A stretch of 64,000 nucleotides of DNA from an uncultured Burkholderiales bacterium (GCA_937927685.1 CALBSC010000077.1:124001-188000); one strand, 5' to 3'; positions 16,650 through 25,182 are shown, counted from the stretch's first letter. Program-made: numbers and translations. Notes: generated from the letters alone by a model not told the origin.

Positions 16650-18320
16650 TCACTGGCCGAAGCCATCGGCCATCATGATCTCGATCAACTGGGGGCGACC
16701 GCTGGCCAAGGCCCGTTGCAGCGCCGGTGTGATGTCGTCGGCCTCGGTGATGCGGTGCGCTTCAATGCCCATGGAGCCGGCCAGCTGACAGAAGTCAATC
16801 GCCGGATCGCGCATGTCCATCCCGATGAATTGGTCGCACTGCTGCATTGAGACCAGCCGCTCTTTGATGATGCGGTAGCTGCGGTTGTTGGTGATGACGT
16901 AGGTGATGGGCAGCTTGAGGTGCGCGGCGGTCCACAAGCCCTGGATGCTGTACATCGCGCTGCCGTCGCCCACCACGGCCAGCACCGGCCGTCCCGGCTT
17001 GGCCAGGCTGATGCCCACGGCGCCCGGAATGGCAAAGCCCAAGCCACCACTGGCCAGTCCGAAGAAACTGTCGGGATCCTGCCGGCGCAGGTAATGGGGG
17101 AGGGCGTGCGTGGAGGTCAACGCTTCCTCCACCACGATGACCTCGCGCGGCAATTCGCGGGTGAGGTGCCACAGCATGGTGGGGGCTGTGAGCGGTCGCT
17201 GGGCCGCCTGCGATTGCGCCAGCGCCACCCGTTGTGGATAACGCTGTGTCCAGTTGTCGCTGATCAGTGCCTGGTTGCGCTGCTGTGCCGCATTTTGATC
17301 TTCCGTGGCGGCGTGCGATTTGAGAACGGGCAACAGGGCTCGCAGGGTTTCGCGCACATTGGCAGCCATCGCGGCCTCGGTGTTGTAGTTCTTGCCGAGT
17401 TCCCAGGGCCGCTCGCTCAGATGCAACACACGGGCATGCGCCGGCAGGGGTTCCACCGGGCTGTAGACCGACATGCGTAGCAAGTCGGCGCCCAGGCACA
17501 GGATGAGGTCATAGGGCTCGAGGGTGGCACGCACATTGTCCTGTGACCGTGTGAGCATGCCCTGGTAGTTGGGGTGATCAGTGGGGAACGAACTGTTGTA
17601 GGGCACCGGTTCTTGAAACACGGCCGCACCCAGGGTGGTGGCCAGTTCGGCGGCCAAGCCAAAGGCATCGTGGATGGCCAATTCCTGACCGGCAATGATG
17701 CAGGGCCGCTTGGCGCCCAGCAGCAATTGGGCCCACTGCGCCAGCGCCTCGTCCGAGGGGCGAACGCGGGGGTCAATGCGCATCGACTGCATCATGTCCA
17801 GATCGCCCTCGGCGTTCAGGATGTCACCCGGCAGGCTGATGAACACCGGCCCCATGGGATAGGTGCACGCCACTTTGGCTGCTCGTCGCATGATGCGGGG
17901 CAGGTCTTGCAACTGCGTGACTTCCACTGACCACTTCACCAGGGGAGCCGCGATGGGGGGCAGGGGGTCATAGAGCAGAGGTTCGAGCAGACCATGCCCT
18001 TGCTCCTGCTGGCCGGCCGTGAGAATCAGGGGTGAACCCGAGAACTTGGCGTTGTACAGCGCCCCCATGGCATTGCCCAGACCGGGCGCCACGTGCACAT
18101 TGGCCGCTGTGAGTTGGTGTGAGGCCCGGGCAAAGCCGTCCGCCATCGCGACCACCACGGCCTCCTGCAGCCCCAGGATGAAGCGCAGGTCCGGGTAATC
18201 GGGCAGCGCCTGCATGATGGGCAACTCGGTGGTGCCGGGGTTGCCAAAGAGGTGGGTGATGCCCTCGTCGATCATCAGTTCAACAAAGGCCTGGCGTCCG
18301 AATAGGTGTTTCATGGACAT
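16650..18320 (-). CDS. Thiamine diphosphate-dependent enzyme, benzoylformate decarboxylase-like
   Basis: A 556-residue ThDP enzyme with N-terminal, central and C-terminal TPP domains. The cofactor-activating Glu is Glu53 (GLQEAVVV), and the ThDP/metal motif is GDGSAMYSIQGL ending in TNN near residue 470. Two features match benzoylformate decarboxylase: FGNPGTTELP (Thr30 where that enzyme has its active Ser) and NVHVAPG with His76 at the place of its active-site His70. It probably decarboxylates a 2-oxo acid to an aldehyde. Oxalyl-CoA or acetolactate chemistry is less likely. Start is either ATG 18320 or 18314; both lack a strong ribosome site. It is divergent from the acyl-CoA dehydrogenase pair. 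Confidence 0.85.
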   Translation of the reverse strand: MSMKHLFGRQAFVELMIDEGITHLFGNPGTTELPIMQALPDYPDLRFILGLQEAVVVAMADGFARASHQLTAANVHVAPGLGNAMGALYNAKFSGSPLILTAGQQEQGHGLLEPLLYDPLPPIAAPLVKWSVEVTQLQDLPRIMRRAAKVACTYPMGPVFISLPGDILNAEGDLDMMQSMRIDPRVRPSDEALAQWAQLLLGAKRPCIIAGQELAIHDAFGLAAELATTLGAAVFQEPVPYNSSFPTDHPNYQGMLTRSQDNVRATLEPYDLILCLGADLLRMSVYSPVEPLPAHARVLHLSERPWELGKNYNTEAAMAANVRETLRALLPVLKSHAATEDQNAAQQRNQALISDNWTQRYPQRVALAQSQAAQRPLTAPTMLWHLTRELPREVIVVEEALTSTHALPHYLRRQDPDSFFGLASGGLGFAIPGAVGISLAKPGRPVLAVVGDGSAMYSIQGLWTAAHLKLPITYVITNNRSYRIIKERLVSMQQCDQFIGMDMRDPAIDFCQLAGSMGIEAHRITEADDITPALQRALASGRPQLIEIMMADGFGQ

Positions 18321-18336
18321 AAGCTTATCGAATGTG

Positions 18337-18349
18337 CAACCCAGGGTTG
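18337..18349. promoter_or_regulatory. Perfect 13-bp palindrome, putative operator
   Basis: CAACCC-A-GGGTTG is perfectly symmetric. It sits in the 97-bp gap between the divergent ThDP-enzyme and acyl-CoA dehydrogenase genes, just upstream of the TTGACA box at 18362. Position and symmetry suggest a repressor site controlling both directions, but the regulator is not in the window. Confidence 0.35.
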
Positions 18350-18361
18350 TCCCAGGCATGC

Positions 18362-18389
18362 TTGACAGGCTCTATAGTTAGCCCATGAT
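18362..18389 (+). promoter_or_regulatory. Putative sigma-70 promoter of the acyl-CoA dehydrogenase operon
   Basis: A consensus TTGACA (18362-18367), 16-base spacer and CATGAT (18384-18389, 4 of 6 matches to TATAAT). The start codon at 18418 follows 28 bases later. It would serve the genes from 18418 to 22462. Confidence 0.4.
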
Positions 18390-18417
18390 CGTCTGTCTTT
18401 GATAGCACCCCTGCACC

Positions 18418-19569
18418 ATGCATCCCTTTGTCTTCAAGTCTGTCACCTTGCCCGAGGGCACTGAGGCGTTGCGCCAGCAACTCCGGCGCTTTCTCCAGGC
18501 CGAGATTGACGCGGGCACGTTTGTCCCCAGTCGCAACACCTGGTCCGACACCAATGCCGCCTTCAGTCGCAAATGCGGCCAGGCCGGGTTCATCGGCATG
18601 GTGTGGCCCAAGCGCTATGGCGGTCATGAGCGATCGGCGTTGGAGCGCTACGTGATGACCGAGGAAATGCTGGCCGCGGGTGCGCCGGTGGGGGCCCACT
18701 GGGTGGCCGACCGGCAAAGTGGCCATCAAATCCTGCGTCATGGCAGCGAGCGTGCACGCCAGACCATTCTGCCGCGCATTGCAGCGGGTGAATGCTATTT
18801 CGCCATCGGCATGAGCGAGCCCGATTCGGGGTCGGACCTGGCTGCAGTGCGAACCCGTGCCGTGGCCTGCGAGGGCGGCTGGAAGATTTCCGGCACCAAG
18901 GTCTGGACCAGCTACGCCCACCATTGCCACTACCTGATTGCCCTGGCCCGCACAGCGCCCAAGGAAGAAGACCGCCACGCCGGCATGACCCAGTTCATTG
19001 TCGATCTGTCGCAGCCGGGCGTCAGCTTGCGACCCATCTACAACATCTTTGGTGCGCACGACTGGAACGAGGTGGTCTTCGACGACTATTTCGTGCCGGA
19101 TGACATGGTGATGGGCAAGGTGGGCACTGGCTGGGACATGGTGACCGGCGAGCTGGCCTTCGAGCGTTCCGGCCCGGACCGCTTTCTGAGCACGTATCAG
19201 CTGCTCATCGAATCGATTCGTCAACTCGGTGACCAACCCGGTGAGCGGGCCCTCAACGACGTGGGTCGTCTGGTGGCTCACCTGTCTACCCTGCGGTGCA
19301 TGTCCACCTCGGTGGCCGGCATGCTCGATGCGGGTGCCAAGCCGGTCCTCGAGGCTGCACTCGTGAAAGACGTGGGCACGGCCCTGGAGCGTGAAATCCC
19401 CGAGGTGTTTCGGCATCTCTTGCCAGGTGAACCCATCATGGACAACGAGTCCTCGGATTACCAGGCCCTGCTGGGCATGGGCACGCTGAAGTCGCCCGGC
19501 TTCACCTTGCGGGGGGGCACACGTGAAATCTTGCGCGGCATGATCGCCAAGGGATTGGGGCTGCGATGA
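18418..19569 (+). CDS. Acyl-CoA dehydrogenase family protein, first of a coupled pair
   Basis: A 383-residue flavin dehydrogenase. The FAD-binding middle segment FAIGMSEPDSGSDLAAVRTRA near residue 130 and WKISGTKVWTS are the classic ACAD signatures, and the C-terminal LRGGTREILRGMIAKGLG matches the family's G-G-T-x-E-I region. It introduces a 2,3 double bond in an acyl-CoA. Its stop overlaps the start of a second, shorter ACAD gene by four bases (ATGA), as in known heteromeric ACADs that act on bulky ring-containing acyl-CoAs. The substrate is unknown. Confidence 0.92.
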   Translation: MHPFVFKSVTLPEGTEALRQQLRRFLQAEIDAGTFVPSRNTWSDTNAAFSRKCGQAGFIGMVWPKRYGGHERSALERYVMTEEMLAAGAPVGAHWVADRQSGHQILRHGSERARQTILPRIAAGECYFAIGMSEPDSGSDLAAVRTRAVACEGGWKISGTKVWTSYAHHCHYLIALARTAPKEEDRHAGMTQFIVDLSQPGVSLRPIYNIFGAHDWNEVVFDDYFVPDDMVMGKVGTGWDMVTGELAFERSGPDRFLSTYQLLIESIRQLGDQPGERALNDVGRLVAHLSTLRCMSTSVAGMLDAGAKPVLEAALVKDVGTALEREIPEVFRHLLPGEPIMDNESSDYQALLGMGTLKSPGFTLRGGTREILRGMIAKGLGLR

Positions 19570-20627
19570 GCGACATGCATGCTGAACTTGAGACACTGAT
19601 CGATCGTATCAGTGCAGACCACACGGATCAGGCGCTTCACCTTGACATGGAACAAGGGAAGTGGCCGGCAGCTTTGTGGGACGCCCTCGCGCAAGCGGGC
19701 GTGCCCCAGGCCTGTGTCCCCGCCGATCAGGGTGGTGCTGAGTTGCCCTTTGCCGATGCCATGGTGGCCTTGCGTCGCAGCGCCTACCAGGGCCTGCCGG
19801 TGCCGTTGGCTGAATCCCTGCTCGCGACCCGTCTGCTACTGGCTGCAGGACTGTCCGTGCCGGCGGGCGTGCTGACGGTCACGGCCTGTCATGCACAGGA
19901 TGACTTGCTGGTGCAGGGGGAAGGCCAGAGCCTGTGGCTCAAGGGACAAGCGCATCGTGTGCCGTGGCTACCCCATGCCCACCACTGGGTGGTGGTGGCG
20001 CGGCACGAGGGGCGCGAATGCGTGGCGGTGCTGGAACGCGCTGCCTGGGCCAACGCCAAGCTTTCCACGCGCCACAACCTCGCCGGTGAGCCCCGCTCCC
20101 AGGTTGAACTCCAGCAGGCCCCCGTTCTCGCCTTGGCGCCTCTGAATGAGGCCACCGAGCGCTTGCTGCTGGAAGGGGCCCTGATGCGATCGGTGCAGAT
20201 GGCCGGTGCCTTGCAACGCACGCTGGACCATTCGATCCGGTATGCCAACGAGCGCGTGCAGTTTGGTCGACCCATTGGCAAGTTTCAAGCGGTGCAACAC
20301 ATGCTGGCAGTTCTGGCCGGACACGTGGCCGCCAGCAGTGCCGCGGTGGATGCCGTGGTGGGTGCGTCCGAGCACGCGCCCCACACTGTGCTCACGGCCG
20401 TGGCCAAAGCCCGTGTGGGAGAAGCTGCCAGCAAAGGCACTGAAATTGCCCACCAGGTGCACGGGGCCATGGGTTTCACCCGAGAACACCACCTGCACCA
20501 TGTGACCCGCCGACTGTGGGCCTGGCGCGATGAATTCGGCAACGAGACGCTGTGGCAAACCCGTCTGGGCCGGCTGGTGACCCAGCAAGGGGCTGACCAG
20601 CTGTGGCCGCTGTTGACTTCTTTGTGA
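19566..20627 (+). CDS. Acyl-CoA dehydrogenase family protein, second (divergent) subunit
   Basis: A 353-residue ACAD-fold protein. The C-terminal domain is well preserved (MAGALQRTLDHSIRYANERVQFGRPIGKFQAVQH, given here only by its key residues R-x-Q-F-G-R-P-I and FQAVQH, residues 215-240). The N-terminal and middle domains are weak, lacking a clear FAD loop motif. This pattern fits the partner subunit of a heterotetrameric ACAD, with the catalytic base likely contributed by the neighbour. It starts inside the stop codon of the upstream gene, so the two are made in equal amounts. Confidence 0.88.
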   Translation: MSDMHAELETLIDRISADHTDQALHLDMEQGKWPAALWDALAQAGVPQACVPADQGGAELPFADAMVALRRSAYQGLPVPLAESLLATRLLLAAGLSVPAGVLTVTACHAQDDLLVQGEGQSLWLKGQAHRVPWLPHAHHWVVVARHEGRECVAVLERAAWANAKLSTRHNLAGEPRSQVELQQAPVLALAPLNEATERLLLEGALMRSVQMAGALQRTLDHSIRYANERVQFGRPIGKFQAVQHMLAVLAGHVAASSAAVDAVVGASEHAPHTVLTAVAKARVGEAASKGTEIAHQVHGAMGFTREHHLHHVTRRLWAWRDEFGNETLWQTRLGRLVTQQGADQLWPLLTSL

Positions 20628-20649
20628 ATTTATCTCCTTCAAGGCTTTC

Positions 20650-21429
20650 ATGACCCCCCCGACCGATTTGCAGATCACCCCTCACGGCCACGTCACCCAG
20701 GTGGACCTCTGCCGTCCGCCCCACAACTTTTTCGACCATGCCTTGATTGCCCAGCTGGCCGATGTGTTCGAGCAACTCGATGCCAACCCCGAATGCCGTG
20801 CCATCGTGCTCGCCGCGCAGGGTTCGTCGTTTTGTGCCGGGGCCAATTTCAACGATCCGAACGAGAGCGTGAGCCGGGATTCTGGCGGCACCATGAATCC
20901 CATCTACCACGAGGCCTTGCGACTCTTTGCCTGTCGCAAACCCGTGGTGGTGGCGGTCCACGGCCCGGCCATCGGTGGCGGACTGGGGGTGGCGCTGGTG
21001 GGTGACTTCCGCATCGCCTGCGAGGAGGCCCGTTTCTCGGCCAACTTCACTCGTCTGGGCTTTCACCCGGGCTTCGGGTTGTCGGTGACCCTGCCCCGGT
21101 TGGTCGGGCTGCAGGCTGCGCAACGCCTGTTCTACGTGGGAGAGCGCATCAACGGTCGGCAGGCGCTGGAGATCGGGCTGGTGGACGAACTGGTGCCCAA
21201 GGACCAGGTGTTGCAACGGGCGCTGGCCCTGGCTCAGGACATGGCCTTGTCGGCCCCGATCGCGCTCGAGTCGGTGCGTGCCACTTTGCGCCAGGGCTTG
21301 GTCGAGCAGTTGCGCACAGCGGTGATCCGTGAAAGCGCTGAACAGTACCAGCAGTTCAAGACCGAGGATTTCAAGGAAGGGGTCCGTGCCATGACGGAGC
21401 GACGACCCCCCCAGTTCCAGCGGCGCTGA
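20650..21429 (+). CDS. Enoyl-CoA hydratase/isomerase family protein
   Basis: A 259-residue crotonase-fold enzyme. It has the oxyanion-hole segments GSSFCAGANF (near residue 60) and AIGGGLGVALVGDFRIAC (near residue 105), and FTRLGFHPGFGLSVTLPRLVG, where catalytic acidic residues often sit; the usual Glu of classical hydratases is replaced by His-Pro-Gly in that loop, so the reaction may be isomerisation or another crotonase activity. It follows the ACAD pair by 22 bp and would act on the enoyl-CoA that they form. Confidence 0.9.
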   Translation: MTPPTDLQITPHGHVTQVDLCRPPHNFFDHALIAQLADVFEQLDANPECRAIVLAAQGSSFCAGANFNDPNESVSRDSGGTMNPIYHEALRLFACRKPVVVAVHGPAIGGGLGVALVGDFRIACEEARFSANFTRLGFHPGFGLSVTLPRLVGLQAAQRLFYVGERINGRQALEIGLVDELVPKDQVLQRALALAQDMALSAPIALESVRATLRQGLVEQLRTAVIRESAEQYQQFKTEDFKEGVRAMTERRPPQFQRR

Positions 21430-21475
21430 ACCTGGTCGGTGCGACAATTCCCGATTGACTATCCAAGGAGAGGTT

Positions 21476-22462
21476 ATGCAATTGGGCATGGTGGGGCTGG
21501 GCCGCATGGGGGCCAATCTGGTCCGACGTTTGTTGCCGCGAGGACACGATTGCGTGGTGTTTGACGCGCAGTCCGAGGCGGTGAAGACCCTGGCGGCCGA
21601 AGGCGCCATACCCGCTCGGGACTTGCGCGATCTGGTGCAGCAGCTGGCCACGCCGCGCGCGGTCTGGGTCATGCTGCCTGCAGGCGACATCACCGAATCC
21701 ACCTTGCAGGAATTGGCCGGCATGCTCTCGCCGGGCGACATGTTGATTGATGGCGGTAACACCCATTACGTGGACGATGTGCGCCGCGCTCAATCATTTC
21801 AAGGCCAGGGGCTGCGCTACCTGGACGTGGGCACCAGCGGTGGCGTGTGGGGCCTGGAGCGGGGTTACTGCCTGATGATCGGAGGCGATGCCTCGGCCTT
21901 TGAGCACCTCAACCCCATTTTTCGTGACCTCGCGCCGGGCCGTGGTTCGATCGAGCCCACGCCTGGACGCGAAGGGCGCTCCTCGACTGCAGATCAGGGC
22001 TACCTGTATACCGGGCCTGCCGGCTCAGGCCACTTTGTGAAGATGATTCACAACGGCATCGAGTACGGCATGATGCAAGCCTTTGCCGAGGGCTTTGACA
22101 TCCTCAAGGGTGCGGGCCAGTCCTTCATCCCTGCCGAGCGCCGTTACAACCTGGACCTGGCCGATATCACTGAGTTGTGGCGACGCGGTAGCGTGGTCTC
22201 GTCGTGGTTACTCGATTTGAGCGCGATTGCGCTGGCGCAGGATCCGGAACTCAGCAGTTACTCCGGGCATGTGGAGGACTCTGGCGAGGGCCGTTGGACC
22301 CTGCTGGCCGCCATCGAGGAAGCTGTCCCGGCCGAGGTGTTGTCGGCTGCCTTGTATGCGCGCTTTCGTTCGCGCCAGGATCACACGTTTGCCGAGAAGA
22401 CCCTGTCGGCTATGCGCAAGCAGTTTGGCGGTCACCAGGAACCCCAAAAGCCGAAGACCTGA
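21476..22462 (+). CDS. gnd: 6-phosphogluconate dehydrogenase (decarboxylating), short NAD-type
   Basis: A 328-residue enzyme converting 6-phosphogluconate to ribulose 5-phosphate and CO2. The ATG at 21476 has AAGGAG upstream. The Rossmann motif is VGLGRMGANL, and the second strand ends in Asp30 (VVFDAQ), which favours NAD over NADP. Substrate motifs DVGTSGGVWGLERGYCLMIGG (key residues S-G-G-V-W-G) and HFVKMIHNGIEYG with the catalytic Lys are present. It is of the short form rather than the 470-residue enteric form. It sits 46 bp behind an acyl-CoA catabolic operon; no zwf, pgl or edd is nearby, so the context is unusual. Confidence 0.92.
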   Translation: MQLGMVGLGRMGANLVRRLLPRGHDCVVFDAQSEAVKTLAAEGAIPARDLRDLVQQLATPRAVWVMLPAGDITESTLQELAGMLSPGDMLIDGGNTHYVDDVRRAQSFQGQGLRYLDVGTSGGVWGLERGYCLMIGGDASAFEHLNPIFRDLAPGRGSIEPTPGREGRSSTADQGYLYTGPAGSGHFVKMIHNGIEYGMMQAFAEGFDILKGAGQSFIPAERRYNLDLADITELWRRGSVVSSWLLDLSAIALAQDPELSSYSGHVEDSGEGRWTLLAAIEEAVPAEVLSAALYARFRSRQDHTFAEKTLSAMRKQFGGHQEPQKPKT

Positions 22463-22463
22463 G

Positions 22464-22489
22464 CCAAAGACTTGATCCAAAGACTTGAG
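22464..22489. repeat. 13-bp tandem duplication
   Basis: The 12-mer CCAAAGACTTGA occurs at 22464-22475 and again at 22477-22488, directly after the gnd stop codon and before the convergent hydrolase gene. It appears to be a short slippage duplication with no clear function. Confidence 0.6.
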
Positions 22490-22550
22490 CCGACGACCCT
22501 GGCGACGGCTTGGCCTGTGCGTCAGGACGGCGCGTCAGGTGATGACCTGG

Positions 22551-23336
22551 TCACTTGACCCGTAGCAGGAATTCCTTCAAAACCTGGTCGAACGCAGCCG
22601 GTTGCTCGGTATTGACCAGGTGCGCCGCATTCGGGATGAGGTGCAGGACGGACCCGGCAATGTGTTCGTGAATGATGCGCGACATGTCAGGCGGTGTGCC
22701 CGTGTCTTCGGTCCCCACCACCACCAGGGTGGGGCAGTGGATATGGGCCAGCCGGTCGGTCAGGTCAAGACCGGAGATGGCTTCACAGCAAGATGCATAG
22801 CCCTCGGGCGGCGTACCCAGGATGGTCTTGGCAATGCGGTCGATGACGGGGAGTTTGGCCTCGCGGCTGGGTGCGGTGTACCAACGAGCGAGGGTGGGCT
22901 CGAGGAGGGGAGTCATGCCTTGCGTGCGGGCAATGCGCGCCCGGTCCGCCCACATGCCGGGTGCTGCAGGCAAGCCACGGCTGGTGGTGGCTGCCAAGCC
23001 CAGACTTTTCACCACCTTCGGATACTTGAGCGTAAAGGTCTGACCGATCATGCCGCCCAGTGACAGGCCCAGCCAATGGGTCTGCTCGATGCCCAGATGC
23101 TGCATGAGGTGGTAGGCATCGTCGGCCAGCCCTTCCAGCGTGTAGGGCCCGGCGGGTGCGCTGGATTGACCATGCCCACGGGTGTCAAAGCGCAGCACCT
23201 TGAAGTGCTGGGTGAGCCAGGGCATCTGATCGTCCCACATCGAGCTGTCACAGGCCAGGGAGTGTGACAACGTGAGCCAGGGTCCTTCGCCCTCGACGGT
23301 GTAGTGCAAATCGATGTCGCCGCAACGTGCTTTCAT
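22551..23336 (-). CDS. Alpha/beta hydrolase, 3-oxoadipate enol-lactonase-like
   Basis: A 261-residue alpha/beta hydrolase closest in style to PcaD, which opens 3-oxoadipate enol-lactone in the beta-ketoadipate pathway. The nucleophile elbow is GLSLGGM with Ser92, the acid is probably Asp in GTEDTGTPP and the His is in PNAAHLVN. The oxyanion segment near LSHSLACDSSMW is typical of PcaD. No other pca genes are nearby, so the exact lactone or ester is uncertain and no symbol is given. It is convergent with gnd and divergent from the TRAP receptor gene. Confidence 0.83.
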   Translation of the reverse strand: MKARCGDIDLHYTVEGEGPWLTLSHSLACDSSMWDDQMPWLTQHFKVLRFDTRGHGQSSAPAGPYTLEGLADDAYHLMQHLGIEQTHWLGLSLGGMIGQTFTLKYPKVVKSLGLAATTSRGLPAAPGMWADRARIARTQGMTPLLEPTLARWYTAPSREAKLPVIDRIAKTILGTPPEGYASCCEAISGLDLTDRLAHIHCPTLVVVGTEDTGTPPDMSRIIHEHIAGSVLHLIPNAAHLVNTEQPAAFDQVLKEFLLRVK

Positions 23337-23568
23337 GTAAGTCTCCGGGGTGTTGTGTGGTGGGGATCAACCAGAACCTGATTTCGCATGGTAGGGGCAC
23401 GGACCACGACTGGCAATCGCCTGTGTGCCTCTGTAATCTGTGGGACACCGCGAGTGGCGAATGGGTGTACAAACAGCAACTGGACACCATGGTCAACGCC
23501 GGTCTTGAGCTGTGCTGGCCTGACCCGGATGAACTTGCACGTCATTTTTCAGAAAATAGGAGAGAGAC

Positions 23569-24666
23569 ATGAAACGCAGAAGTCTTTTGCAACACGGGGG
23601 CATCGCCGGCATTCTGGCTGCCGCCTCAGCACCCGCCATGGCGCAATCCCTGCCCGAGATCAAGTGGCGCCTGACATCGAGTTACCCCAAGAGCCTGGAT
23701 ACCCTGATCGGTGCGGCTGAAAACTTCAGCAAGCGCATTGCGGACACGACGGGCGGCAAGTTCCAGATCCGTGTGCATGCAGCGGGTGAAATTGTCCCGG
23801 GTCTGCAAGTGCTCGACGCCGTGGACAACGCCACGGTGGAAGTGGGCCAGACCATCATGTATTACTACACCGGCAAGAACCCGGCCCTGGGGCTGGGGGC
23901 CATCCTGCCCTTCGGCATGAACGTGCGCCAGCACAACGCCTGGTGGTACCACGGCGGTGGCGCCGAGATGTACAACGAGTTTCTCCGCGCCAAGTACAAC
24001 AGCATTGCCTTCCTGGGCTTGAATACCGGCACCCAGATGGGTGGGTGGTATCGCAAGGAAATCAAAACGGTCGCCGACCTCAAAGGGCTGAAGTTCCGCG
24101 TGGGAGCACTCGCCGGGCAGGTCATGTCCCGACTGGGTGTGGTGCCGCAGCAGATTGCCGGTGGCGACATTTATCCCGCGCTGGAAAAGGGCACCATCGA
24201 TGCCGCCGAGTGGGTGGGCCCGTACGACGATGAAAAGCTGGGTTTCAACAAGGTGGCCAAGTATTACTACACCCCGGGTTGGTGGGAAGGCAATGCGCCC
24301 ACCCTGTACCTGGTGAATGCCAAGGCCTGGGATTCGCTGCCCAAGGAATACCAGAACGCGTTCTCGGCAGCGGCTGCCGAGTCGAACGTGGTGTCCACAG
24401 CCAAGTACGATCAGCTCAACCCGCCGGCCATGAAAAAACTCCTGGCCAGTGGCACGCAACTGCGCGCATTCCCGCGCGAAGTGCTGGATGCCTGCTACAA
24501 GGCCTCGATGGAGCAGTACGCCGAGTGGTCAGCGCAAAACGCCGACTTCAAGCGCCTGTACGACTCCTACTCCAAATTCCTGGATGACCAGGTGTCGTGG
24601 TTCCGTGTGGCCGAGTCGACCTACGACAACTACATGTCCTACGCCAAGCAACCCAAGAAGAAGTAA
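23569..24666 (+). CDS. TRAP transporter substrate-binding protein, DctP family (orphan)
   Basis: A 365-residue periplasmic receptor. The N-terminus KRRSLLQHGG followed by a hydrophobic segment and AMAQS suggests a Tat or Sec signal peptide. The mature part shows the DctP pattern, including the ligand-carboxylate region LKGLKFRVGALAGQVM (the Arg near residue 178 usually binds the carboxylate) and WWEGNAPTLYLVN, similar to 2-oxo-acid receptors such as TakP. No DctQ or DctM membrane genes are next to it, so it must share a translocator encoded elsewhere. A purine-rich AGGAGAGAGAC precedes the ATG. A cupin follows 20 bp later. Confidence 0.92.
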   Translation: MKRRSLLQHGGIAGILAAASAPAMAQSLPEIKWRLTSSYPKSLDTLIGAAENFSKRIADTTGGKFQIRVHAAGEIVPGLQVLDAVDNATVEVGQTIMYYYTGKNPALGLGAILPFGMNVRQHNAWWYHGGGAEMYNEFLRAKYNSIAFLGLNTGTQMGGWYRKEIKTVADLKGLKFRVGALAGQVMSRLGVVPQQIAGGDIYPALEKGTIDAAEWVGPYDDEKLGFNKVAKYYYTPGWWEGNAPTLYLVNAKAWDSLPKEYQNAFSAAAAESNVVSTAKYDQLNPPAMKKLLASGTQLRAFPREVLDACYKASMEQYAEWSAQNADFKRLYDSYSKFLDDQVSWFRVAESTYDNYMSYAKQPKKK

Positions 24667-24686
24667 CCACGGCCGGGAGCACGCGC

Positions 24687-25154
24687 ATGAGCAGTCAAGC
24701 CTTTTCTCCCCAGGTGGCCGCCCATGCGGGCCTGGGTCCGATGGCGTCTCGTCTGGTGGACGTCGATTCCATGGCCTGGCAATCCACACGTTTTGAAGGC
24801 GTGAAGGTCAAACCCCTGCTGGTGGACCCGCAATCGGGCCTGGCCAGTGTGCTCATGCGCATGGCGCCGGGTTCGGTGTTGCCGCACCACGAGCATGTGC
24901 TGATCGAACAGACCTGGGTTCTGGACGGTCATCTGGTGGACAAGTCCGGCCCTGACGAAGGCATGGAGTGCAAGGCGGGTCAGTTCATCTGGCGACCTGC
25001 CGGCAGCCAGCACAGTGCCTGGTCACCCAAGGGCGGCACTTTCCTGGCCTTTTTCCAGGTGCCCAACAAGTTCTATGACCGCCCCGGCGAGGTGGTGGAC
25101 ATGGCGGGCAAAGACTGGGACGCGGTGTGGGGCACGGCCATGCCGGGCACCTGA
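24687..25154 (+). CDS. Cupin domain-containing protein
   Basis: A 155-residue single-domain cupin. The first metal motif is VLPHHEHVLIEQTWVLDG (two His and a Glu) near residue 66, and the second is PAGSQHSAWSP with His near residue 115. It resembles ChrR-like or acetylacetone/2,4'-dihydroxyacetophenone dioxygenase-type cupins that bind Fe or Zn. The ATG at 24687 with GGAG upstream is chosen over the frame open to 24597. Its closeness to the TRAP receptor suggests a role in handling the imported ligand. The activity cannot be assigned. Confidence 0.83.
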   Translation: MSSQAFSPQVAAHAGLGPMASRLVDVDSMAWQSTRFEGVKVKPLLVDPQSGLASVLMRMAPGSVLPHHEHVLIEQTWVLDGHLVDKSGPDEGMECKAGQFIWRPAGSQHSAWSPKGGTFLAFFQVPNKFYDRPGEVVDMAGKDWDAVWGTAMPGT

Positions 25155-25182
25155 CCCCTGTGCTTCACGCGTGAGGCTTTGA

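Noticed and set aside
22536..22549. CAGGT-GATG-ACCTG hairpin before the end of the enol-lactonase-like gene
   Set aside because: Short stem without a T run; chance occurrence is likely in GC-rich DNA.
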